This document shows, in pieces, positions 7,382 through 15,455 of a DNA stretch of 64,000 nucleotides; position 1 is the first letter of the stretch, and every line of letters begins with the position of its first letter. The position numbers and the translations under genes were made by a program. The stretch comes from Myxococcales bacterium (lineage in GTDB: Bacteria > Myxococcota_A > Polyangia > Nannocystales > Nannocystaceae), in assembly GCA_020633315.1 (NCBI GenBank), contig JACKDV010000027.1:7352-71351 (forward strand), read 5' to 3'. The notes under the pieces are model-generated. The model saw nothing but the letters and a program-made list of their open reading frames with translations, was not told the DNA's origin and did not search any database.

Positions 7382-9103
7382 TCAGATCTCGTCGCAGGTG
7401 GTGCCCACCGGGGCCGCGAGCTGGCAGCTCACGTCCACCGAGGTGCCGGCCGCGATCGGCACGCCCACCCGGCGCTCCACGATGAACTCCACGTTGGAGC
7501 CCACGGTCAGGCACTGGGCCGACATGTCGTCGAAGACGTTGGGGGTGGAGCCGTCGAGGTCGGTGAGGGCTCGGAAGCAGGCGTGCACCTCGGGCGCCGG
7601 GAAGTCCCAGGTGTCGTCCACCAGCACGCAGGGCGGCACGGGCTCGTCGGGGACGGGCCCGGCGAAGGTCTCCACCAGGCTGCAGTCGGGGTCGAGCTCC
7701 GGGGTGGCGAGGTCGCCATCGACCACGCAGCCGTTGATGCAGGCGCGCTCGTTGATCTCGCCGATCGCGTCGGCGATCTGCGACAGCGCCCCCCCGTAGT
7801 CGTCCGAGCAGATCGAGTACAGGTTGCGCTCGGTGGTGGCGAAGGCCTCGGCGAACTCCCGCAGGCGCACGGGCGGGATGCCGGGGGGATCCTGGAAGGT
7901 CTCGGTGCCCACGCCGCAGCCGGGGCCGATGCCGTACTCCCAGTTGAAGTCCTGGAAGGCCGAGTCGGCGTAGGTGAGCACGCCGGTCTCGGGGTAGTCC
8001 ACCGGCACGCCGCCGAGCAGGGCCACGAGCACCTCGCCCTGGCCGCCCTCCTGCTGCTTCTGCTCGGCGATGTCGGTGAGCACGTCGATGTAGCGCGACA
8101 GCGGGTAGAGGAGCATCTCGTCCTCGTCGGTGGTGACCAGGCCGTCGCGGTCCTTGTTCACCGCCACGCAGTCGTCGTACACGCCGGGTCCGCCCGTGCA
8201 GCTCACCCCCGCCGTCCAGCACACCCCCGAGCTGGCGCGGTCGGGGTGGGTCCAGAACGCCATGCCCAGGTCGCTCGACAGCCACGCCGCGTCGGAGGGA
8301 TCGGCCGAGCAGTCGGCCTCGTCGGTCACGAAGATCACCGCGAGCACGGCGTCCCGCCGGATGAAGCCCTCGGTGTCGTTGACCAGGGCGTTGCGCATCG
8401 ACTCGAGGTGCTTCTCGAGCCCGGGGCCGTTGATCCCCTGCGGGCCCACGCACTGCAGGGCCTCGGCCATGCCCACGCCGGGCGGGAGGTTGGTCTCGCC
8501 GTTGCTCTTCTCCACCCACGGGTCGGGGATGGCGATGGTGTCGAGCTCGCAGTGGTCGAGGCAGCCGCGCTGCTGCTCGTCGATGTCGCCGAACTGCCAG
8601 GTGAAGAGGAACTCGTCGAGGCGCGAGCGGCAGCTGGTGGCCCGCAGGCTGCCGTTGCCCGCGGTGGTGGTGATGCCGATGCGATAGTTGGCCCCCACCT
8701 GCTGTCCCTCGAGCACGTCGATGAAGGTGGCGAAGTTCTCGGCCAGGGTGCCCTGCTCGCCGCCCATCGAGCCCGAGTTGTCGATCACGAACAGGATGTC
8801 GACCGCGCGCCGCAGGCTGAGCTCGAGGGTGCAGACGTCGGGCGAGTCGGCGCACGACAGCGGCCCGGTGGAGGAGTCGCCCGTGGTGCTGGTGGAGGTG
8901 GTGCCGGGATCGATGGTGGTGGCGGTGGTCGCCGTGGTCACCGGAGGGATCGAGGGACCCGTGCCATCGAGGGTGCTGTCGCCCACGTCGAGGCCCGTGG
9001 TCGCGCCGTCGCCCGAGCCTCCGCCGCCCGTGCCGGTGATGCCGGGCGGGGAGCGACCGCATCCCGCGAGGATCACCAGCGCTGCCAGGGTCGGATGCCG
9101 CAT
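7382..9103 (-). CDS. Lipoprotein with von Willebrand factor A-like domain
   Basis: A 573-residue surface or periplasmic lipoprotein. The signal peptide ends in the lipobox LAGC (Cys15), followed by a Thr/Ser/Gly/Asp-rich stalk to about residue 80. The VWA-like domain starts at about residue 95 with VDILFVIDNSGSMGG; DNSGS is an intact MIDAS metal site. A second acidic strand reads VIFVTDEADCS. Cysteine pairs are scattered along the rest, as expected for an exported protein with disulfides. Related VWA lipoproteins lie at 36 kb and 55 kb. The role is probably binding of a protein or surface ligand, by family. Confidence 0.85.
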   Translation of the reverse strand: MRHPTLAALVILAGCGRSPPGITGTGGGGSGDGATTGLDVGDSTLDGTGPSIPPVTTATTATTIDPGTTSTSTTGDSSTGPLSCADSPDVCTLELSLRRAVDILFVIDNSGSMGGEQGTLAENFATFIDVLEGQQVGANYRIGITTTAGNGSLRATSCRSRLDEFLFTWQFGDIDEQQRGCLDHCELDTIAIPDPWVEKSNGETNLPPGVGMAEALQCVGPQGINGPGLEKHLESMRNALVNDTEGFIRRDAVLAVIFVTDEADCSADPSDAAWLSSDLGMAFWTHPDRASSGVCWTAGVSCTGGPGVYDDCVAVNKDRDGLVTTDEDEMLLYPLSRYIDVLTDIAEQKQQEGGQGEVLVALLGGVPVDYPETGVLTYADSAFQDFNWEYGIGPGCGVGTETFQDPPGIPPVRLREFAEAFATTERNLYSICSDDYGGALSQIADAIGEINERACINGCVVDGDLATPELDPDCSLVETFAGPVPDEPVPPCVLVDDTWDFPAPEVHACFRALTDLDGSTPNVFDDMSAQCLTVGSNVEFIVERRVGVPIAAGTSVDVSCQLAAPVGTTCDEI

Positions 9104-9342
9104 GGGAGACGAGCTTCCCTAGGGCTACGCTACGGGCATTGGGGCGCCGGGGCAAGCGCGATGGGAGCGTCGAGACACCGCGGCTGCGTGGGACTGCTGC
9201 CAGTGCTCTGTCGAGGGGCGTGCACGGCCCGCCGACCGGTTGCATCGGCGTGGCCGATCGAGGCCCGCGGTGAGCCCTGGTCCCGAGTCGGGGCCAGGTG
9301 CCTCGTCCGCGGGCCCGTGCGCGCGAGCCCGATCGAGCTCGA

Positions 9343-9780
9343 TCACCGTGCGTCGGTCCAGCAGATCTCGCCGCAGTCGTTCCCGTATGCGTCACACATG
9401 AAGGGCTCGCAGCGCTCCTTGACGCGGAACTGGTCTCCACCGTCGACGGCTCGCAGCGTCCACGCCCGCTCCGTTCCATGGCCCTCGAAGCCGATGATGT
9501 CGAAGTAGTCGAGCATGGGGATCGGCTGGGGCATCGAGGGGCAACGCACGATGAAGTGATCGAACGCGATGTCCTCCTCGACCTCGTCGAAGGTGTAGGT
9601 GGAGCCGTCGCTGAGATCCACGAAGAACACCCGCTCGGAATCGGCCGCCAGCTCCTCGGCCACGTCGACGCCGTCGAAGTAGCGCGAGGAGTCGTCGGCG
9701 CCCTCGGGAAGGGGTTCGTGGTCACACGCCAGGGCGGGTAGGGCCAGGAGCAGGATGGAGAGGAATCGTGGGGTCATCAT
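9343..9780 (-). CDS. Small predicted lipoprotein, unknown
   Basis: A 145-residue protein with a short signal peptide ending in the lipobox PALAC (Cys19). The mature part is acidic, with four cysteines in its last third (CEPFMC, CGEIC), which may form disulfides. No family was recognised. It lies alone between the VWA lipoprotein and the glycoside hydrolase-like gene, all three on the minus strand. Two ATG codons are adjacent at the start, and either could be used. Confidence 0.7.
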   Translation of the reverse strand: MMTPRFLSILLLALPALACDHEPLPEGADDSSRYFDGVDVAEELAADSERVFFVDLSDGSTYTFDEVEEDIAFDHFIVRCPSMPQPIPMLDYFDIIGFEGHGTERAWTLRAVDGGDQFRVKERCEPFMCDAYGNDCGEICWTDAR

Positions 9781-9853
9781 CCATCGAGGTAGGCGGAGGC
9801 ACCATTTCGATCCATGGGGAGCGCCGCCCGTCGCGGTTCGTCGACGCTGCCGC

Positions 9854-10972
9854 TCAGGGCTCGCGACGCAGCTCGGCCGCGAGCAGCAGGTACGCGCCCA
9901 CGCCGTAGGGCACGTCGCTGCGCCGAGGCACCATCACGTAGGCCGCACGACGCCCGGGGATGGTGGGCCCCGAGCTGCTCGCGACCACCGGGCCGTCCCG
10001 ACGCGCCCGCAGCCGGCGCTCGAGGGTGGCCAGCGTCTGGCGGGCCTCGTCGCGATGCCACGCCGGCAGCACGCCCTGGCGCGCGCCCTTGGCCAGCGCG
10101 TAGGCGGCCAGCGCCGTGCCCGAGCTCTCGAGCGGAGCGCGGCGATCGTCGAGCACGGTGGCCCAGGTGCCGTCGACGCGACGGTGGGCGTGCAGGCCCT
10201 CGGCGAGGCGGCGCAGGATCGCCAGGGTGGAGGCGCGCTCGGCCGTGCCGGGCTCCATGGTGTCGAGCAGCTCCACCAGCGACAGGGCCACCCAGCCGTT
10301 GCCGCGCAGCCAGAAGACCTCGCCCTCGGGGCGGGTCCGTCCGCGCTCGTGCAGGTAGGCGTGGCGGAACAGACCCGTGCTCGGGTCCTGCAGCGCGGCG
10401 GCGAAGATCGCCGGCTGGGCGTGGGCGAAGGCCACCAGCGCGGGGTCGTCGAGGGCCTGCCCCACCCACGCCGCGCTCAGGCCGTACATCACCAGCGAGT
10501 CCACCCAGATCGACGCGGGGTACAGCCGACCGAGGGCGGTGCGGGGATCGAGGTGATCGAGGGCGCCCAGCGAATTGCGGGGGGCCTGCCGTAGGTACTC
10601 GGCCACGCGCTCCACCGCGGGGCGGGCCCGCTCGTCGCCGCGCATCAGCAAGAGCGCGGCCGCCATCGCGGGGGCGCAGTCGTCGGGGCGACGGATCCGG
10701 GGCGGGGCATGGGCCGCGTAGTGCTCGGCGAGCCGTTCCTGCCACGGCCCGTCGTCGACCTCGGCGAGTCGGGCCAGACCCAGGCTCAGGATCGCGGTCT
10801 CCCAGCGCCAGGGCTGCTGCGAAGGGGGATGGCGCTCGACGCTGCGAAGGGCGACCTCCGTGGCCCGATCGGCGCGCCCTCCCGCGGGGCTCGTGGCGGG
10901 GGGCGAGGTGGCGGGCCTCGTGCAGCCGGCGGCGAGGACCGACGCGAGGCCGAGGAGCATGGCGCGGTTCAT
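9854..10972 (-). CDS. GH88/GH105-like unsaturated glucuronyl hydrolase, lipoprotein
   Basis: A 372-residue protein resembling YteR/UGL-type glycoside hydrolases, which remove unsaturated uronic acids from lyase products. The alpha/alpha barrel motifs visible are Asp97-Asp98 (RRPDDC), WVDSLVMYG with Asp158, and WLRGNGWVAL at about 221-230; RGNGW is a hallmark of the family. The ATG at 10972 is chosen because it gives a signal peptide ending in the lipobox AAGC (Cys17). The longer in-frame extension upstream has no coding character. No lyase or transporter gene is nearby, so the substrate is open. Confidence 0.75.
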   Translation of the reverse strand: MNRAMLLGLASVLAAGCTRPATSPPATSPAGGRADRATEVALRSVERHPPSQQPWRWETAILSLGLARLAEVDDGPWQERLAEHYAAHAPPRIRRPDDCAPAMAAALLLMRGDERARPAVERVAEYLRQAPRNSLGALDHLDPRTALGRLYPASIWVDSLVMYGLSAAWVGQALDDPALVAFAHAQPAIFAAALQDPSTGLFRHAYLHERGRTRPEGEVFWLRGNGWVALSLVELLDTMEPGTAERASTLAILRRLAEGLHAHRRVDGTWATVLDDRRAPLESSGTALAAYALAKGARQGVLPAWHRDEARQTLATLERRLRARRDGPVVASSSGPTIPGRRAAYVMVPRRSDVPYGVGAYLLLAAELRREP

Positions 10973-11106
10973 GGCGCTCGCGTCTCGGGCGGGGGCTCGG
11001 TGGCCGAGCCTCGGGCAGAGTGTCACCTGGGGGGCGCTCGGCGGTCGAGCCCGACTCGGACGATCCACGGCGCAGCGAGGAGCCCGACCTGGGATACTGT
11101 CGACCC

Positions 11107-11901
11107 ATGGACTGGGGACGGATCTCAACGATGCTCGCCTTCTCGACCCTGCTCGCCTGCGGATCCGATGAGCCGCCCGAGGCCGAGACGGACGGGACCG
11201 CCGAGTCGGGCACCGGCGCCTCGACGGGTGCCACCACGCACGACTCCACCATGGGCACGACGCCGTCCGACGACGGCAGCTCGGGCGGAAGCAGCGGAGG
11301 GACCGGGCCCGGCGTGGACACGGGCTCCGAAGGTCCGGGCTCCGACGGCAGCGGGGGATGCCCCGCGGGCACCGAGGGATGTCCCTGTGTCGAGGGCATC
11401 GAGTGCGACGCGGGCCTGGTGTGCAGCGACGCCGGCAGCTGCGAGCTCGCCCCCGCGTGCCGCTCCGTCGACGCCGAGCCCAACGATGACGAAGGCTCGG
11501 CCACCATGCTCATGGCGGTCGACTGCAACAACATGTTCGACCTCGGCGTCATCGGGACCATCGATGGCCCCGAGACCGACTGGTGGCAGTACTTCGGGGC
11601 GGAGGGCGTCATCCTGTGCTCCGAGGAGCCCCAGGTGACGGTCAGCGCCGACATCGACCTCGAGGTGTGCGTGTACGTCGACTGCCTCGAGGGCAACACG
11701 ACCGGGGTCGGCTGCACCGGGGGATCGGTCGCGGCCGACTCCCCCGAAGGCCGCCCGGGATGCTGCGGGACCAATGCCGCGCACGTGAGCGGCTACGACT
11801 GCAGCGGAGGGATCCTCACCCCGAAGAACGTCTACGTCTACGTGTCGGTGGCGACCGACCAGGTGGTCTGCATCGACTACGGCATGGTCGAGGCATTCTG
11901 A
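11107..11901 (+). CDS. Lipoprotein with Thr/Ser/Gly stalk and Cys-rich module
   Basis: A 264-residue lipoprotein: lipobox LLAC (Cys18), then a long stalk of Thr, Ser, Gly and Asp to about residue 80, then a Cys-rich segment (CPAGTEGCPC, CDAGLVCSDAGSC). The C-terminal part, from about residue 117 (SVDAEPNDDEGSATML), resembles the pre-peptidase C-like beta-sandwich regions often found in secreted myxobacterial proteins; that likeness is tentative. A GATACT box ends 8 nt before the ATG. It is convergent with the OmpA-like gene. Confidence 0.75.
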   Translation: MDWGRISTMLAFSTLLACGSDEPPEAETDGTAESGTGASTGATTHDSTMGTTPSDDGSSGGSSGGTGPGVDTGSEGPGSDGSGGCPAGTEGCPCVEGIECDAGLVCSDAGSCELAPACRSVDAEPNDDEGSATMLMAVDCNNMFDLGVIGTIDGPETDWWQYFGAEGVILCSEEPQVTVSADIDLEVCVYVDCLEGNTTGVGCTGGSVAADSPEGRPGCCGTNAAHVSGYDCSGGILTPKNVYVYVSVATDQVVCIDYGMVEAF

Positions 11902-11914
11902 GCTCGGGCCGGCT

Positions 11915-11934
11915 CCGGCGATCGAGGTCGCCGG
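11915..11934. terminator. Bidirectional hairpin between convergent genes
   Basis: A 7-bp inverted repeat (CCGGCGA - 6 nt - TCGCCGG) lies in the 78-bp gap between two convergent genes. It has no clear T run on either side but is well placed to end both transcripts. Confidence 0.4.
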
Positions 11935-11979
11935 GCCGGCTCCGTGCCACTGGTCGCGGGAGGTCGCGGGAGGCCGCGG

Positions 11980-12849
11980 CTACGGCCAGATGAGCTGCAC
12001 CCGGCGGTCCTTGGCCCGCTCGGACTCGTTGGAGCCGGTGGCCTCGAGGCTGCCCTTGGCCAGCACCCGCAGCAGCTCGCCCGGCACGCCCTTGTCGACG
12101 AGGAAGGTGCGCACCGAGCCGCCGCGGCGCTCGGTGAGCATGATGTTGTACTCCTCGGTGCCCACCGCGTCGGCGTGCGCCTCGAGGATCACCTCCTGGC
12201 CCTGCTCGGCGATGCAGGCCGAGGCCGCGCTCAGCTCCTCCTGGCTCTTGGGGGTGAGCGCGTCGCTGTCGAACGCGAAGTAGACCGCGTCGATGCTGCA
12301 CGGGCCGCCGCCGGCCCCGGGCTCGGTGCCCGAGAAGATGCACATGCCGCCGTCGCAGATCTCGTCCATGGGGCACTGGTCGTCGGTGGTGCACTGGCCC
12401 GCGGCGGCGCAGCGACCCGTCTCGAAGTTGCAGGTGCTCGGCGAGCACTCGATGTCGTCGGTGCAGCCGGCACACGAGCCCGCGGTGCAGACCAGGCCGC
12501 CCACGCAGTCGACCGTCTGGGCGCAGGGCGAGCCCATCTCGCCGGGCGAGCCGCTGCCGCCCGCGCCCGCGGCCTCGGCGGGATCCATGCAGCGGAACTC
12601 GTGGCAGACCCACGCCGGCCCGCCCTCGGGACCCTTGCCCGTGCAGTCCGCGTCGGTCTGGCAATTCTGGCAGCTACCGTCCACGCACTTCTCGCCCAGC
12701 TCCACCTTGCAGTGCTTGTCCTTCTTGCACTGCGGGTAGTTCTTGTTCTTGCAGCCGCTGCCCGGGAACAGGAGCATCGCGGCGGCCAGGGCCGGGACGA
12801 GCGACCAGTGGAGACGGCGAAGGGGGGACGAGTGCTTGGAGTCGTGCAT
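11980..12849 (-). CDS. OmpA/Pal-type peptidoglycan-binding lipoprotein, Cys-rich
   Basis: A 289-residue envelope protein. A hydrophobic signal ends in GSGC, an atypical lipobox, so lipidation is likely but not certain. The middle (about 45-170) holds many cysteines in short CxxDxxC-like modules (CQTDADC, CTTDDQCPMDEIC). The C-terminal third is an OmpA domain: VYFAFDSDAL, ILEAHADAVGTEEYN, LTERRGGSVRTFL and AKDRRVQL, the parts that bind peptidoglycan. It probably tethers the outer membrane to the cell wall. It is divergent from the small lipoprotein gene at 12915 with 65 bp between starts. Confidence 0.88.
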   Translation of the reverse strand: MHDSKHSSPLRRLHWSLVPALAAAMLLFPGSGCKNKNYPQCKKDKHCKVELGEKCVDGSCQNCQTDADCTGKGPEGGPAWVCHEFRCMDPAEAAGAGGSGSPGEMGSPCAQTVDCVGGLVCTAGSCAGCTDDIECSPSTCNFETGRCAAAGQCTTDDQCPMDEICDGGMCIFSGTEPGAGGGPCSIDAVYFAFDSDALTPKSQEELSAASACIAEQGQEVILEAHADAVGTEEYNIMLTERRGGSVRTFLVDKGVPGELLRVLAKGSLEATGSNESERAKDRRVQLIWP

Positions 12850-12900
12850 GGTCGGTGCCGTGCGCAAGAGTGCCCGACCACCGCGCTCCCGTCGACCTGG

Positions 12901-12906
12901 TATCGT
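12901..12906 (+). promoter_or_regulatory. -10-like box of a leaderless gene
   Basis: TATCGT ends 8 nt before the ATG at 12915, and no Shine-Dalgarno sequence lies between. Transcription would start at or next to the start codon. Confidence 0.5.
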
Positions 12907-12914
12907 CATGCTCG

Positions 12915-13412
12915 ATGCGAGCTCGGGGCAGGGAGTTGGGGTTGGCTCTTGGTTGGCTCCTCGTCGGCTGCGAGGGCGGAGGTTCCAGCGGCGGCACGAC
13001 CGGGGCGCAGGACGAGAGCAGCGGCGAGCCGATCGTCGCGCCGTCGATCCTCGGCGAGGTGGACGTGGCCGTGGCCTGCAGCGTCGCTGGAGCCACCCGC
13101 GTGGAGCTGCACGCCACGCGAGTGGGCTGTGTCGACCCCCCGCCGGCCCCCTGCACCCTGCCCGAGGTCCCGCGGCCGGTGGTGGGCGAGGGCGTCGACT
13201 GCCCGCCCGAGGGCTCGCCCCAGAACCTGCGGATCGAGCTGGAGCTCGCCGGGCGCTACCAGGTGGAGGCGGTGACCCTCGCCGGCGAGACCGAGCTGGC
13301 ACGCGTTTGCTACGGCTTCGGCGGCGAGTCGGAGCTGCTGGTCACCGAGGCCGAGATCGCCGGCAATTCGGTGCTCGTGGTGGCTCCGCTCGACGGCTCG
13401 CCCTGCCCGTAG
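12915..13412 (+). CDS. Small predicted lipoprotein, unknown
   Basis: A 165-residue lipoprotein with lipobox LLVGC (Cys19) and a short Gly/Ser/Thr linker. The mature part has a beta-rich pattern and six cysteines (for example VACSV, CVDPPPAPC). No family was recognised. A longer reading from 12855 would lack a signal peptide, and a TATCGT box stands 8 nt before the chosen ATG. Its 3' end overlaps the convergent small gene on the other strand by 103 bp. Confidence 0.7.
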   Translation: MRARGRELGLALGWLLVGCEGGGSSGGTTGAQDESSGEPIVAPSILGEVDVAVACSVAGATRVELHATRVGCVDPPPAPCTLPEVPRPVVGEGVDCPPEGSPQNLRIELELAGRYQVEAVTLAGETELARVCYGFGGESELLVTEAEIAGNSVLVVAPLDGSPCP

Positions 13413-13660
13413 GTCTCGCCGGTCACCGACGCCCGCCGCAGGCGGTACAGGCTGTTGGAGGTCTGCACGTAGAGCGAGCCGTGGTCGCCCCGGAGGATCC
13501 GCTGGATTCGCGAGGTGACCAGCGACTGCCCGTCGGTGTCGACCAGGGCCATCGAGCGCCCGACCTTGGGAGCACCGATGAGCCACACGGTACGGGGGGC
13601 ATAGGCCCGACGCTGGGGCGCGGGGACCTGGCTGAGTCGAGTGGTGACGTAGAAGGCCAT
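13310..13660 (-). CDS. Small protein of unknown function overlapping a convergent gene
   Basis: A 116-residue reading frame. The first 80 residues look like real protein: RTVWLIGAPKVGRSMALVDT, then SRIQRILRGDHGSLYVQTSN followed by SLYRLRR, with codons rich in G/C at third positions. The last 34 residues run antisense through the end of the lipoprotein gene at 12915 and are rich in Ser and Thr. No domain was recognised. A shorter protein ending near residue 85 would be more natural, so an alternative is that the true stop has been lost. The start ATG at 13660 has no clear Shine-Dalgarno. Confidence 0.5.
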   Translation of the reverse strand: MAFYVTTRLSQVPAPQRRAYAPRTVWLIGAPKVGRSMALVDTDGQSLVTSRIQRILRGDHGSLYVQTSNSLYRLRRASVTGETYGQGEPSSGATTSTELPAISASVTSSSDSPPKP

Positions 13661-13871
13661 GGGGGGTCTCGTGGGGTGCGCCCCGGTACCCTGCACGCTC
13701 CGTGCCGAGCACGGGTGGCCCGGCCGCTGGGCTCATTGGGCCGCGAGCGCGCCACGCCCCTGGGGCGGGATTCCCCGCCGGGGGCATGCCTCCTCGCCCA
13801 CCGTGGCCTCGGGGCAGCCTGCCCCGCGGGGCAAGTGGGCGCTCACGTGCGTGCGATGGAGCACAGTTTCG

Positions 13872-13877
13872 TATCAT
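13872..13877 (+). promoter_or_regulatory. -10-like box of a leaderless gene
   Basis: TATCAT ends 9 nt before the GTG at 13887 of the MlaD-like gene; no Shine-Dalgarno is present between them. Confidence 0.5.
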
Positions 13878-13886
13878 CCGGGCAGA

Positions 13887-15275
13887 GTGCGGCGCGACGA
13901 GAGCAAGGTCCGGCTACGCACCGGCATCGTGGTGTCGTTCTTGGCGATCGTGCTGTTCTTCGTCCTGTTCTTCATCGGGCAGGCCGAGGGAGCGTTCGAG
14001 CCCACCACCTGGGTCTACGCCGACTTCGTCACCACCAGCGGCCTGCGCGAGGGCAGCCCCGTGCAGCTCGCGGGGGTCGAGATCGGCCGGGTGAGCGGGG
14101 TCGACTACGTGGACGTGCGCTACCTGTGCGATCCCCTCACCGAGGACGTGGGGCGCTACGGGGCGGGGCGCACCGACAACTGCGACAAGCGGATGTTCTG
14201 CCCCGCGGTGGGCGAGTGCGCCGAGCTCGAGCCCTACGCTCGCGCGTACGCCTACGACCGCTGCGTGGACGATCGCGACTGCGCCGGCGACGAGGTCTGC
14301 GTGACCACCGAGCTGCGCCGCCGACAGCCCCGCGTGCTGTGGCTCGGCCCCCATGGCGTGTGCGCCCGCATCTCCACCCTGCACCACCGCGTGCGCGTGG
14401 AGATGACGATCCAGGCCAAGCACCTCGAGCTCATCCGCCGCGACAGCCGGGCCAGCGTGGCGGCCAACACCGTGCTGGGCGATCAGCTCATCAACATCAC
14501 CCCCGGCATCGGCGACGCGGTGGAGGAGGGCGACCGCATCCTCTCCTCGCCCTCGCTGAGCGAGGACGTGGAGCTGTACCGCCTGCGGCTCGAGCGGGCG
14601 CTCGAGCAGGTGGACGAGGCCCTGGCGGCGGTGTCCGGGCTGGTGGCCAACCTCGGCGACCGCCGCACGCTCGAGGCGATCCAGGGGCTGGTGGCCAACC
14701 TCGAGCAGATCAGCCTGCAGCTCGCCGAGCAGCGCGGGCTCATCGGGGCGCTCATCGGCGACCCCGACTACAAGCGGGACTTCGGCATCATCCTCCACGC
14801 CATCGGGGCCACCGCGGGCGGGGTGGATCGCTTCGTGGGGCGCGGCAACCGGATCCTCGCCACCGTGGATCGCAACCTCGATCCCTTCCTCGAGGACGTC
14901 CAGGCCACGACCCACTCGCTGCGCCTGCTGCTCGAGGATCTGCGCGACCCCGACAACAAGAGCGTGGTGGCCCGGCTCATCGACGATCCCGACGGCTCGA
15001 TCGTGGAGGACCTCGAGGCCATCCTCGATCAGACCGAGCAGATCACCGACGCGGTGAGCCGGCTGTCGGAGGCGATCGACGGCGAGAAGGGGACGCTGGG
15101 CAAGCTGGTGGGCGACCCCAAGCTGGCCGAGGACCTGGGCACCCTGCTCGACAACCTGCAGCGCAACGAGACCCTCAAGGGGCTGCTGCTCTGGTACCTC
15201 GAGCAGAGCGACTTCGGGGTGAAGGCCTCGCGCAGCCCGGTCGGGCCCCCGCGCTCGCGTCGACGCTCGCGCTGA
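13887..15275 (+). CDS. MCE/MlaD-family lipid-transport protein with Cys-rich insertion
   Basis: A 462-residue protein with one N-terminal membrane helix (about 12-31) and a periplasmic MCE domain (about 40-210: WVYADFVTTSGLREGSPVQLAGVEIGRV, with GLREGSPV typical, and VLGDQLINITPG at its end). The domain is split by an insert of about 85 residues (78-165) with eight cysteines, absent from standard MlaD. The C-terminal half (220-440) is a long helical region, as in MCE proteins that form tubes or needles for lipid transfer between membranes. No MlaE or MlaF gene is adjacent. GTG is the start, because a -10-like box lies just upstream. Confidence 0.82.
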   Translation: MRRDESKVRLRTGIVVSFLAIVLFFVLFFIGQAEGAFEPTTWVYADFVTTSGLREGSPVQLAGVEIGRVSGVDYVDVRYLCDPLTEDVGRYGAGRTDNCDKRMFCPAVGECAELEPYARAYAYDRCVDDRDCAGDEVCVTTELRRRQPRVLWLGPHGVCARISTLHHRVRVEMTIQAKHLELIRRDSRASVAANTVLGDQLINITPGIGDAVEEGDRILSSPSLSEDVELYRLRLERALEQVDEALAAVSGLVANLGDRRTLEAIQGLVANLEQISLQLAEQRGLIGALIGDPDYKRDFGIILHAIGATAGGVDRFVGRGNRILATVDRNLDPFLEDVQATTHSLRLLLEDLRDPDNKSVVARLIDDPDGSIVEDLEAILDQTEQITDAVSRLSEAIDGEKGTLGKLVGDPKLAEDLGTLLDNLQRNETLKGLLLWYLEQSDFGVKASRSPVGPPRSRRRSR

Positions 15276-15455
15276 GCGGGCCGGCGCCGGGCGTGGTGAT
15301 CTTGGAGCGAGCGCCGATCGATGGGCGTGAGCTTGGTCCCGACCACGAGCGGCGGGGTGGATCGCCGCCGGGCGCCCGACGACAAGATCCTCGTGGTGCA
15401 GCCGGTGGGCGTGCCTCGCTCGCGCTCCGGCGCGGCGCTATAGTTCGAGGGCACC

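Noticed and set aside
9125..9346. A 73-residue minus-strand frame between two lipoprotein genes
   Set aside because: No signal peptide, ribosome site or -10 box, and the sequence is a low-quality Arg/Ala/Ser mix.
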